Source: Odiellus spinosus (Eukaryota > Arthropoda > Arachnida > Opiliones > Phalangiidae). Taken from it: a stretch of 64,000 bases of DNA. Below the pieces are notes generated by a model. It made no database searches, was not told where the DNA came from, and saw only the letters and a program-made list of their open reading frames with translations. Every line of letters begins with the position of its first letter. Within the stretch, counting starts at the first letter, position 1. Made by a program: the position numbers and the translations under genes. Shown one piece after another: positions 22,741 through 36,600 of this stretch. The DNA is taken from assembly GCA_963920705.1 (NCBI GenBank), contig OY987227.1, forward strand, positions 22,283,434 through 22,347,433, read 5' to 3'.

Positions 22741-24610
22741 CATATACCTTTTTGCTGTGTACTCGAGACAAACATGGGAAGCACCCCTGTACAGTAAGAA
22801 CTCCAAAAATACAAAGAAGCTGGATAAGACTCGCGTTACACACGTAAAATATAGTAATAGAACGGAAACCCTTCTCCAATTATACCCTTCTGTAGTTACG
22901 CCGCTTAAGAAGAATGGCTATCCCATCGGAGAAAAATCGCGAGAACCATGCATTCTTCTTATAGTCTCTGCAGCGAGTAGGAGTTGCTTCCTATAAAGGT
23001 CTCCGAAAACTAATTGAGTGAGAGAAATATCGGCCGGTGAGTGATAAATAATTCGAAACCGGCTTCTCGGAGCAAAAAGCGGCGAAGAAATGCCGGTAAA
23101 TCGTAACAAATCGACACTTCCAATCGCGAATTGATCGAAATAGAAACGTGGAATAACGTTGAATTGATACTATCTTCTGTTTTATGAAATTTATCAAAAA
23201 AAGTCGCGAAAATTAGGCGGATTTGTATACATCGGGAATCGTTAATTGAAGGCGGATTATTTTTAATCGAAATGGCACGAAAGAAGCCACAAAATGGCGC
23301 TTCTTAAATTTTTAACAATATTTGAGTTTTCGGTTCGATTAAATTGAACAAACTAAATCAGAATTGGTGAGAAAAACTGAAACACCAGCTGGTTATTTGG
23401 AATTAAGACGAAAAAACCCAACAAAAATCCAAATTATTCAAACTTAAATTCAATTTTCTGATTAAATTGAATGAAATCGACGATAACTACTTCCTTAATT
23501 AGTTATGACATATTGAAATTCGCTTCGGTTAATCGTAAAAGTGATTTGTAACAACTCAACAACCGTCATCCAGAACAACATATCAATATATCATCAAAAA
23601 TCTTGATGGTTTACATTAAAACAAAGTTATAATTTTAACACGAATGTTTACGTCTCTTAAATGACATAAATTAATCATTATAAGTCAAAATAAATATTAA
23701 TTACCGACACTTATAAATGCAATATCTTGTACAAGCAAACAAACTACAAAATCGGATACTTTAAAAAGGGTTTCTCGGATCTAAATTGCATTCTAAATTT
23801 CGATTAAACGAGAAAAAAAGAAAACTGGTTCGCGATGACTGTCTAGAATTAAGAAGATAACCGAAACCAAAAACAACGAAGAATTTAAGAACGAAAAAGA
23901 AAAGAAAAAAGGTTTTAAACCCCCTTCATTACATCAAGAAAACTAATTAACACTTTTAATAATCGTTATTTCATCTCAATTTGTCTTCGTCGAAGGAGGA
24001 GAGTAATTTTTTTTTTATTAAAAAAAAAACAGTTAAACGAAGATAAAGACGACTTTAACGATCACAGAGAGGGTTGAGATTAAACTTAATTAAAAATGAT
24101 TTAGTAGTCTTTTGGCGTATTTTTATTACTACTATGAAATTGGAGAGACTGGAGAAAGGATTAAAAGAGAGAAATTGAAAGTCAAAACATTCGCCGCGCG
24201 AAGAAATAGTTTACGATATTAAAAGAAAGAAAAAGAGATTTTAAACAAGGTTTAAAAGTCCGTTATAATATTATATTAAATAAACTAAATCGTTAACGTA
24301 AAATAGTTCAATGGTCGGATAAGGGAGTGATATTTTGATACGTATGTTTTTCTACACACCATTGGGATTCGACTGTGATTGGAAAATCCGGTTTTTGTCG
24401 TTTGAGTCGGAAATATATTTGATAGTTGGAACAATATCGGTTTTTTTTTTTTGGCGTATAAACGAATCACTCGCCGTAACCCTCCTTCACTGACGAGTCA
24501 CACCCTAGACAAGAACGATTTAATATAATCGAGAATCGAAGTTATCGAACAGAAGGGGGGAGAAGACTAGAAGGAATTCAAAATGTGACAGCGGTTGTTG
24601 GAGATTCGCC

Positions 24611-27600
24611 ATGCGACTCTGCAGTTGGATTAATTATTTCATCTACAACAATTCGACGACATCTTTGCGGACATTCTTAGTTTTACTTTTAATCATTTCG
24701 CGGCTCGTCGTCATCTCGCAACCGGCGAAAAGTTTCACTGGTTACCGGTAAGTTTAAAAAACATTTCTGTTTATTTATACTAGACTCTACAAAAGGTAGA
24801 ATTTGTTTGGGAAGTTTGGGTCCTTTCGTTCAGACTCTGCTATTTTTGTAGAAAAACTTTGGTTTCAATTTTTGTTCTACACGTAAAGTGATAAATTAAA
24901 GTTGATAAAACTTGAATTTAAATTTTATGCATCGAAGGTTGTTCCCCATTTTTCAGCAAAACATTTCGTAATTGTCAATATACCTATCTAATTCAGGAAG
25001 AATAATTTGCGCAAAGCAGAATATAATTAACGAATCCGCAAAGATACGTTTTATACGTAAAAGTGGTCTAATTTACATAGAATGGTTAACTAATTACTTA
25101 ACTAGCTTAATTAAAAGTATTAATAAAATACTAACAAAGTAAGGTTATGTAAATATACGTATGGTTAAAATTGTTTAAAATCATAAAATAAAACCTTTCG
25201 GATAGAAAAAATGATTAACAAAATTTGAATACTCTTTTCGGATATCAAAATTAATCTTCTTATGCTATGATTTAGAGAGAAGTGTTTTGAAGCAAAAGTG
25301 TAGAAAAAACTTTTAGGATAACAAAAAAGGATTAGCAAAAATTAAATCTGTTTAATTTGGGTTAGCAAAAGGTTTTTGATTTGTAAAAGTGCAATAAACT
25401 TATGAACCAAAATTATAATTAACTTTTCTCTAGGCAAAATTAATTACCAAACGTTTACTCCACTTTTCGATTAGAAAGATTTGAAAAATATGGCATATCA
25501 CCAAAAGACGAAGAACCAATTGTTTAATTTCAGTACATTGGGGTGAAAGATCCGAAATTATTTTTTTCGTAAACTCAAGCAAAAACATTGATATCAGATA
25601 CATCTTCACTTTAACCTATTAGCAATTTTTGATGCATAAAAACATCTCTGACCCCTTCAAATTTATAAATATTTTACTAATAAAAGTTGTGGTATTTTAC
25701 CGTAGTTGTAACGAATTACGAAACAATTTCGTAATAACCGTTATTCTAAATATACGGTGCTTTTTTTAAGAACACGTGACATTTTAAGATTTCCACGAAC
25801 AGTTATGGCTTTCATTCGGTTTGGGAATAGATTTATATAATTGTAAATTCTTTCGACTGTTGAAAGGTTTCTTATTTGCTGGTTGGTCAAGGGAGTTTGC
25901 TTATATAATCCTTATCTATTTCACTGTTATGTCAAAGACCAGATAGACGATTAAGCTATAAAAATGGACAAACTTATTTCTAAATGTGGGTTTTGTCATC
26001 AATGTTAGATTGTGGCAAAACCTTCCAAAGGTTTTTTTTAAAGGGAGAATGCAACCACACAAAAAGACATTTTGTTCTGAATTATACACAAACAACCATT
26101 AAGCTAGAAACCTAATTGTAACTTAATTAGAAAATAGGTATAACCAGGATATATGAGTTTATTCCATTTAACTAGTCTCCGGGGAAGGAGCGAAAGCGTA
26201 CGTCTCTGAGACGTGATTCGCCAGAGACTCGTTACCGATTACGCGGGATTTAAGCCTACATTCCGAGTAACTTAAATTATATATTGGTACATAAATTTTT
26301 TTACTAAACAATAAAGAATCGGTAAAAAAAGCACTTTTTGTTGAATTGCATTCACTTTCTTAGCAGACAAGACCTTCTATTCATTGAAAATAACGAAAAC
26401 CTTATTTTCTAACAAACTGAAACTAAAAACCTATTTAGAATAATGGTTATGCAATTATTATGAATTCGTTAAGACTTCGGATATATTACTATCAATTCCA
26501 CAAATTAAATATCATGATTAACTCTTACGCTTCAGATTAACTGAAGAAATAAGAAAGATGTATGTCCATATCAAAGTTTTAAGACGTAATCGGCAGAAAC
26601 GAACAATTACTTTTTAAAAATGTTACTCAGATGAAAATCTATTCCGAACTGAATGATCTTAAAATATAGGTAAAACCAGAGGTATATAATAACCCCCTTC
26701 GGGGGAAAGTATGAAAGCCCCTATACTACCAATGCTAAAAATCACGAACAACAAGAGCCCGCTGCTGACTATCTAGGCCACTAGCTCGCGCTGGACTTCT
26801 CAATGTCGCTACTCTAGTAAATGTTCTTTGTATAAACAAGACGGCTCGATTTGTGTTTAGAACTTCCTGTCTCAGGAGTCAGGCTGTCTGTTAAAATGGA
26901 GTCGAAGGTTGACTTCAGCTCGCGAGTTCCGGAAGTGTGCGTAGGGAAAATTTAGTGAGGTTCAAAATGGTGTAACTATTTTTTGGGAGTAAAGCGGTGT
27001 GTCGATCCGCCGCGATTTACGCCGGGCACTTGTTGTTCGTCGATTTTGCCTACCTTTGATACTTCCCCCCGAAGGGGGTTATTATATACCTCTGGTAAAA
27101 CTGATATTTCGCTATTAATTTAAGTTCATAGGTTTTAATTATCTAGCGGCTAAAACCCATTAATAATATTCAATTTCCTCGATTTTCTCGGCGGCTTGTA
27201 AAATGTATTATAGCACACGAGACAAACAATCGCTAAATCAAATCAGTGTTTAAGGAAAATAAATTTAGAATTCGTTGCAAATCTATGATTTTCCATTAAT
27301 TTTTGCTACGAGACGAGACTCGCGAGAGTGGAGAGATTCATTCCAGAGAAGAAACCGCGATAAAACCTTCACATACAAACCCCGTAAAGCTTAATCAGTA
27401 TTCTAATGGAGTTTAACGTAAGACTATAAAAATTAATTCAAAGATATCCTCTCTTTCATAATTTTAATAAGCAAATTTCTCACCGTCAATAAATTAAAGT
27501 GTCGGTGATAAGGTTCTCTGTGTACTGTTAATTTATATCAAAAGGGGATAATATGAGGATGCTATGCCACTGAATTTTTCCTTAAAGGGAGGATGCAACC

Positions 27601-30600
27601 TAACAACAAGTGATTTTTTATCGATTCCTTATTGTTTAAATAGGCCTAATCCACTATTTAAAAAATTTACAAACAAATATTAAACTAGAAATAAATTTAA
27701 AACTTACCCTGAAAATAGGCTTAGTGGGATTCATGGAGCTCGCGTGTAAGGTCTAGCGACCAATCGCGCGTGACGTAAGTCTCGTGGAGATCTCGCGTCA
27801 ACGATGGGCCTTTGCTCATTGGTCGCTAGACCTTACACGGACGCGATTCAGGATCTCCATCAATCCCCCTAAGCCTATTTTCAGGGTAAGTTTTAAATTT
27901 ATTTCTAGTTTAATATTTGTATTGTAAACTTTTTATCGATGGATTAGGCCTATTTAAACGATAAGGAATCGATAAAAAAATCACTTGTAATTAGGTTACA
28001 TTCTCCCTTTAAATCAAGCCGGGAGGAAAATTGAAAACACTATTAACTGGATAAAACTGTAATATAGTAAGAAAGAATTTCCTTCCTCCGCTAGAAAGAA
28101 ATATAGGAAAATATAGGAAGAATGTTATGTAAAATATAGGATAAAATAGGAAGAAATAAGTGTAAAATATATGATAAAATAGGAAAATCAGGGTGACCAC
28201 AGACAATTTGAAAATCCTATATAGGAAATTTCTTTGCGAAATATAGGAAAATATAGGAAGAATTTTATGTAAAATATACGATAAAATAGGAAGAAATAAG
28301 TGGAAAATATATGATAAAATGGGAAAATAATTAATTTAAAGTAGGAACCATGCATGTTTATTATTGCATCACAACTCTCGCCACCGGTTTAAACATGATA
28401 TTAATATGATCCAATTGCTTAAATAGTATGGAATTTTACAGACTATTTTAACTGGAAAATGTACAGTTAAGCTAAATAATCTTATACAGCCACAGATGAC
28501 AGTATGATTTATAACTTTACCCTTAACTAGAGATTTTGAGTAGAAATATAGGAGATTATAGGAATTACCATTAAATTATAAGAGAAAATAGGAAGGAGGT
28601 GAAAATATAGGAAATATAGGAAAAGTGGTCACCCTGAAATAAACTTTTTGTTTAATGATTTCTGAATATTTTTTAACTTTTTCATACTACTTAAAACCTA
28701 TACATTCAAATATTTTACACCTTTGGATAGACGCGAGCAGTGATTACAGGAATATCAAGTTTCGTGATATTCCCGGTTTTCCCTGTGGCAATTAATTACC
28801 CTGTCCTTTCACCCCATGCACTCGTCACTCTCTGCTAACTAAATTCGAAGCTTTTATATCATTTCCCATTTATTTGGTAGACCTTAGAAAATTCCCTGAA
28901 AACAGTTACTGTTTTTACTATAGAAAAACATAATTCCTTCATCTCCACTCATTTCTCTTGCTCAAATAAAATTTTTAAAAATATATCTCTACCATGAATT
29001 CTAATTATAATAAATTCAACGTTAATAATGCCTTGATAGTGTAAAAATTTATGTCACAGACGCTTTAATAGTATAATTTAAGTGAGCCAGCCGTATATTT
29101 TTTGGATACGATGAGGTTACATAGACTAGAAACCGAAATTCTTATTATAAAATACCATTATATTTTTTTTTTTGGACACTTAAACTTGTTTAACAGACGA
29201 GAGTAGATTATTAATAAAGACATCAAAAACGCGTAAAAATTAAACTAGGCGTTCAAAATTGAGTGGATCTTCACGGGAGAGGGGAACAGCTTCTAATATA
29301 AAAAGTTTTTTTTCAATTCCTAATTACGACTAACGTTTTATTACGATTTAAGTGTCGTCCGTCTGAAACAGACTGGGATTTTGAGTTTGCCGATGTAATC
29401 GTCAACCCCTGCTTATGCGATTTGAACATTATTATAAAGGCAAGGTGATACTGATTTTAAAAAGTAAGTCCAGCGGAAACCAAAGATGATATTAATGGCC
29501 AACTGACACTAAGGAATTTTCGCAACTAAAAATATATATTTAAAATAGTTTAGATAAGTTCTACCGCGGAAAGTTTTTTTTTTTCTTCGCTATCTTGGCG
29601 ATCACGTTATTGTAGAAACTATTTGTATTTTACTTAGATAGTCAAAGAGCTCGGAATTCGTATAACTTTTGTAATTCGCGAAAAAATATCCATGTCTTAT
29701 TCGAGTTGGCGTATCTTAATGTAATGCAGACTTTTTATTCGTACTCATTGTTATAGGAAACTCAAGTTTTTCACGGAATTTAACCCAAATTAAGATCTCG
29801 AAGCTATAGTAATTTAGTCAGTTCCTTTCAATTTAGATTAAAATATATTTATTATATTTCATTCTACACGGATTTTGGGAAATTTTTATGTTCGTATTAT
29901 CCGTTTGAACAAGTAATTTGTTTATTAATCAAGCTTATAATTTTATCTCCGGATAATTCGTATACATTTGATACACGTCTGTTTATATAATTGGGGTTTT
30001 ATATTAAAAAAACAATTAATCCGAGATTAAAATATCTGAAAAAAGTAACTCATTATCCGATTCCGAGCTCTACACGTTCATGCCAATTAACATTTAATTT
30101 ATACTAACTATACGTTTCGTTTTCCCTTTAATAAGTGCCTCATCAAGCACGTTAGAGAAAGTATGCTTTTAGAGAACGGCTAGAGAACATTTCGTCGCAA
30201 TACCGCGATGCCACTAAGAAAGCCCAATTTTTTTTCTATACCCAAAAAAAAAAAAAAACGGTTCGCTTGAAAATTCAAACGGCGTATATCGGTTTTAATC
30301 ACCGTGATTCACGAAACTTCTCAATAAATTATACCACGTGTAGACTATAAATATGGAGAGAAAGCTGTATACCAGGTTCGCGGCTTACGGAAAACGAAAA
30401 CTATTAAGACGGAGGAGAAAAGGTTGGGGGACGGTTAAATTGGGAATTATTCTCCTCCCTCTCTCGAAGCCCCCACACTTTTTGGGGCTAAAAGAAGTTA
30501 TTTATGAAGTATTAGACAGGAATTATATAGATTATGGAGCAAATGGGCGCGACCCCGGCCGCCAGCCTGTTCTCCTAATCATTCAATCAGATCTGATGTT

Positions 30601-33600
30601 CGTAAATATTCTCTCAATATTCCTTCCCCATCCGTGTACGGACCCCGCCATTCATTCTACGTTATAAAGGGACTGTGAACTATAAGGAAACAATTGGTTT
30701 TTACATTCTCTTTAATATTGATGAGATTTTGGAACTTCGGCCGATGTATCCGATCCCTATTAGACAGATTCATAAATTGCATATACAGAGAATCATGGGC
30801 GAAGGGGCACGCAGTTCATCTTGGGTAAGAATAGAATTGCCAACAGGTAACTCCAGGTGGAGTTAGGCGCCCTGTAGCTTCTGTCTAACTAGAATTTTGG
30901 GCTACACCTGTAGTTGCCTGTTGACATTTATATTCTTTGGCGGGAGCGCCTCTTACATTGTGAATCTGTCTATACAATAAAGAACATCCAATCAACCGTC
31001 TAATTGGTTTCTTTCACGTATGCAAAACATTTCTAGCGCTTTTTACCGTAGTTGAACACTAAATTCCCAAGCGAGAAATCTTGGAGGGGAGTTAGAAGCT
31101 AAAAACTCAAGACTTTAAAAATTAACTCAACTAGAATCAATGGGGTTGACACTCGCGAACTCAGGTGTACAAAATGTTTGAACTCTTTGCACTATCAAAG
31201 CTGAACTCAGAGTTCATAATAGTTTGAACTCAATGCACTGTAAAAGCTGAACTCAGGTGTACAGCGAATTCAAGAGAGTGTCTGACCCCTCGACTAGAAT
31301 CCAGCCTTTGCACTTAGAAACGAGGGGTTGATCTCTCCAGATAATGTAGTTTTGATATTACTAAAGTGATTACGTAAATGACTACATATTTAAGATTCCT
31401 AAAGGCTGTATTCAGTTACGTGATCGCGGGCAATGTACAGAATTTATGATATTTGGATTCTAATATAGGATCTTCTGGCAAGTTTTATTTGCATAAAGTC
31501 TGACAAACTTCCCTGTAATGTTGTGTTTCCCTCTATATGAGAGTCTGCTTTCCAGTTAAGCCAAAGAAAAGTGCGAAAACTACGTATGCCTAGTTCTTTA
31601 ATTTGAAGGCGTTAAAGATAATAAAGGCTATATGGTTCAAATTAAGATATAATTTTCCAAAGCTAAGGGCGGAGATTCCATTTATTGAAATCTATGGCGC
31701 TAATTTCTACGCCTATACAATGACTCGTGTTACAATTGCCTAGTGGCAATGAGGGGTCCAACACCAGAAAAAAATGTATACGGAATTAGAGATTTGTTAG
31801 GGATTTGAAGATTTTTAAGTGATTCAAGATTTTATCATGAATTGAGGATTGAAAGATTTGCTATAAGATTTTAAAGATTTGCTATAAGATTTTAAAGATT
31901 TGCTATAAGATTTTAAAGATTTGCTATAAGATTTTAAAGATTTGCTATATGATTTTAAAGAGTTGCAATATGATTTTAAAGAGTTGCAATATGATTTTAA
32001 AGAGTTGCAATATGATTTTAAAGAGTTGCAATAGGATTTTAAAGATTTGCAATAGGATTTTAAAGATTTGCAATAGGATTTTAAAGATTTGCTATATAAT
32101 TTTAAAGATTTGCAATAGGATTTTAAAGATTTGCAATAGGATTTTAAAGATTTGCAATAGGATTTTAAAGATTTGCAATAGGATTTTAAAGATTTGCAAT
32201 AGGATTTTAAAGATTTGCAATAGGATTTTAAAGATTTGCAATAGGATTTTAAAGATTTGCAATAGGATTTTAAAGATTTGCAATAGGATTTTAAAGATTT
32301 GCAATATGATTTTAAAGATTTGCAATAGGATTTTAAAGATTTGCAATAGGATTTTAAAGATTTGAATGATTTGTCGCGGATTTTAATTTAAAGATTTGAT
32401 AATTGGTTCGGGATTCGACGTACGGATTATATAGAGCCTTCTCCTATTAACTCCTAGTTATAATTAGACTTATCATTTAATATATTTTAACTAAAAGCGA
32501 TTGATTTCATTAGTTCATTCTCCCTTTAGTAAAGAAAGCTAAGCTAGGTATACATAGCTGGTCTGTCTCGCAAAAATTAAGCCCGAGGAACGGGAATTCT
32601 TAAAGAAAATCAGTTAAAAATGGTAATATATATTCTGCCAAGAAAAAAAATAAAACCAAGGGCTCCCCAATTTTCGAGACGATCCCCCTAATGTATCATT
32701 TCTCATAAATAAAGTAGTCATCTATATGTATAGGGAAAAGGGAATCTTTTTTTTCCTTCTTTTTCAAAATAGGTTAAATTGTAAAATGAGGGGTTTTCGA
32801 TTTAATGATTATTATCGGTAGAATAACAAATGGTTCTGAGTAATCGGCTTCTGATCATTCATTCGAGCTTAATGACTTTCGGATTTGGATTTTCATTAAA
32901 CATTTTATGGGAGAATTTTGTAAGACTCTCAACACGATGGTGTAATTTATAATGGACATATCTCATTTAAAATTAGGATTTAATAATAATAATGTTATTA
33001 TATTTCTCAAATTGTAGGCGATAAGTGGTGGTCCAATAACATTAAAATACGCGCAAAATTATGTATAATATTTGGGAATAGTTAATTTAACAAACCGTTA
33101 AACAATTTAAAATATATAATTCGCAGTGTCTGTCTGTGGTGAACGATTTAATGTACACAATCAAGAAGGATCAGACAAGGAGAGGAAAAGTGGGGACGGC
33201 GCAGTTCCTACTGCGTCGGCCTAAACTCCCACTCTGGGAGAACGGGGGTAGAGATGTTTCGTGGTAAAATGTTGTTACGTGGGTAAAACGGATCCTTTAT
33301 CAGCTTCATAGTAGCCAACGACGCTAGTGACCCCGTGACAACAGTTTACCTCGAGAATTTCCTATCCCCCTTTCCACCCGAGTGGGAGGTTGGCTCTTCT
33401 CTCTCTAACTCAACGCAGCCCTACTTTTCCTCTTCTTGTCTGATCTTTCTTGACACAATGTTCAACTTCATTACAAACTCCGCTTGTGTTTGAGTTTTAA
33501 TTTCAAAACACACGGCGAGATTTTATCTTATTTCAAAGACACGCAGGGGAGGGGGATATGAAAAAGGTGAAAATAGACCTTCGACAAAAATGGTGAACGT

Positions 33601-36600
33601 ATCCCTTTGACGCCATAGAACAATCAAGGGGCGGACTGGCTATATTCAATATATACATACATATCACCGCTTCTTGGGCTAGAAAACAGGGCATATCATA
33701 ATGGAGGCATTCCCTCACATTTACTATTGGCAGAGGTATATAATAACCCCCTTCGGGAGGAAGTATGAAAGCCCCTATACTACCAATGCTAAAAACCACG
33801 AACAACAAGAGCCCGCTGCTGACTATCTAGGCAACTAGCTCGCGCTGGACTTCTCAATGTCGCTACTCTAGTAAATGGTCTTTGTATAAACAAGACGGCT
33901 CGATTTGTGTTTAGAACTTCCTGTCTCAGGAGTCAGGCTGTCTGTTAAAATGGAGTCGAAGGTTGACTTCAGCTCGCAAGTTCCGGAAGTGTGCGTAGGG
34001 AAAATTTAGTGAGGTTCAAAATGGTGTAACTATTTTTTGGGAGTAAAGCGGTGTGTCGATCCGCCGCGATTTACGCCGGGCACTTCTTGTTCGTCGATTT
34101 TGCCTACCTTTCATACTTCCCCCCGAAGGGGGTTATTATATACCTCTGCTATTGGTAATAAAAACGATTTGTTGGAATCTATGAGAACCAAAATCGTTGA
34201 TTGCTCGTACAATTAATCAAAAGTAAAGAAACACTCAAACTATATTTTGAAACAAGTGGCCCATTCTACCCGCAATTGTTATAGTAAATTGATTTTTTAC
34301 AACACCTATATAATAAACGGAAAAATACTTGAAAATAACTTAAAAGCCATTTTTCACAAAAAAAAAGAAGCGAAAACTCGAGACTGGATATAGAGTTTCT
34401 AACGGAATTAAGTTCATTCGACCCAGGGCTACCAAGTATAAAGCTTATATACCATAAGTTTTTTTACAATAGATGTTTGGGGGCTGTATGGTCTACCCCG
34501 CTGCGAAGCCTACGCCGGGGTCCATTGGATTTTCTCGAAATAAGGTTGGGGTGAGTTCTCCGGTTTCCGCGTTGGTTGGTCGCGACTCCCAGAACTGCAG
34601 AGGTATATAATTGATCACCGTTAACGGCAATTGTAGGATTTTACAGCCGCCGAATCGAATTTAAATGAGTTTCTTATTTCCAAGAGAACGTGGGCTTCCT
34701 TTTCCATAAATAATAGACCATGTTATACCAACAACCTTTTTGTAACCCTTTAAAAGTTTTGAATTTACTACTATAAAGGGGAAAGGTTTCAACAACATCT
34801 ATAACGTCGATGATATTCCACAAAAAAAATACATTTTGAATATATTACGAGAAACAATCTGGTTGAGAACCATGGTCTATATGAAAAGGGATTTGGATCC
34901 AAGTGATCCACTTTGAAATGCTCGACGGGAAGGAAACAAATTGTCGATCTACAGATTTAAAGGGTTATATTTCGTTTACAGAAATGAGAGCCTTAGGTTT
35001 CCTTAAAGGGAGAATGCAACCTAATTACAAGTGATTTTTTATCGATTCCTTATCGTTTAAAATAGTCCTAATCCACAGATAAAAAGTTTACAATACAAAT
35101 ATTAAACTAGAAATATATTTAAAACTTACCCTGAAAATAGGCTTAGCGGGATTCATGGAGATCCTGAATAGCGTCCGTTAATGGTCTAGCGACCAATGAG
35201 CGAAGGCCCGTCGTTCACGCGAGATCTCCACGAGACTTACGTCGCGCGCGATTGGTCGCTAGACCTTACACGCGAGGAAAACAGGACCTCCATGAATCCC
35301 ATTAAGCCTATTTTCAGGGTAAGTTTTAAATTTATTTCTAGTTTAAAATTTGTTTGTAAATATTTTCAGTAGTGGATTAGGCCTATTTAAACAATAAGGA
35401 ATCGATAAAAAAGCACTTGTTGTTAGGTTGCATCCTCCCTTTAAGTTTAAAACCTATTTAATTAAAAGTGTTATCCATACTTTTAGAATTAAAAATATTT
35501 TTTGCAGCTAAAATTTAATTTTCTAATTACTTATTCTATCTTAAAACTCCCTGACTTCATAAAATATCTCAAAATTTCGTGAAATATTTTAGAAGTCCAT
35601 GACTTTTTGGTAAATTATTATTTCCTGATTCGTGGCAACAAAGTTAAATTGACCTCCTATATAAAATATATAATTCTATGCGTAACAATGTCTGTCTGAA
35701 GACACTGTTGGTCATGTTAAAAAAAAATTATAAGCAGTGAAATAATTTATGTATGAAAAGATGTGCCTAGAATTAGATTAGCAAATCTAGCAAAGTAGCT
35801 TAATTAAATTAAAAATCAAATAAATCAATTTATTTGATATCCCTTTTTAAAAAAAAAACCAAACACATTCACAATCGTGGATTCGTGGTGGCTCTACCCC
35901 CTTAACTCACAAAAAATTTATTAAATGACGGCGAGAGATCAAAAGGGACACACCAACCAACACCCATACGCGTAAAAAAGTCGAAAATTCAATATAATGA
36001 AAATATTACTAATAAAATCCTGTTCAAGTGGAGTTTGCAAAATTGAGAAAAATGGGGCGGATTGATACTCTAAATAAAAAACCACAAGGAAAAGCCTTTC
36101 AAAGACGAGTCTATAGTAGGAAAAACTAAATTAATCAATTTTACAATATCGCATTTTTTGATTATAGCCCCGGAACTCGAAAAAGATAAAGTTTTTTTCT
36201 TTTTTTTTAAATTGGAGTTAAAATATTTGAAAATGGGCGACCCACACTCGTATAAAAGCGCGTCGATCACCCACGTGTTTCGCCAAGCTAAAGCCCAACT
36301 TTGTCCATAGCCCAGGGCTAAATTTATATATTCCAAACCGATAGAAAATGATCAAAAAACGCGAGTGATTGATGAAGCGCAGCCCTTGAGCTCCTGACCC
36401 CCTACGCGCCATTTTCATAAAGTTTGCGAAAAATATTTTTACCTGAAAGAAAATACCACGTAAATCGCGTTGAGATTTTTAAATTCTGGAAAACTTCATT
36501 TTTAAAGAAAAAAAAACTGAATTTTTGGAGAGATTTTAAAGGTGTTCGGAACGCGTGTCGCCGGGATTTTATTAAGGGGGAGGTTCTGGTATTTTGAAGT

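Larger units (their letters stand above)
13033..24610. other. 11.6-kb gene-free divergent interval, photolyase to Wnt7
   Basis: No reading frame here resembles a known protein or shows splice-linked conservation. It must hold the 5' regions of both flanking genes. Recognisable contents are a TTAA foldback MITE (16062-16438), several partial copies of the same ends (near 16937, 17670-17724, 18850-18935), a GAT microsatellite (16578-16602), a CATTCGACCGAA element with telomere-like repeats (22347-22740), and fragments of dispersed families near 13364-13540 and 14318-14434. The remainder is AT-rich, with many A/T homopolymers and no structure I could name. Confidence 0.55.

Noticed and set aside
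30353..30667. 104-codon plus frame
   Set aside because: No recognisable domain, no linked exon, lies deep in the Wnt7 intron; probably chance.
31949..32365. 138-codon frame of ICNRILK repeats
   Set aside because: Entirely produced by the 21-bp minisatellite; no start context, splice partner or domain.
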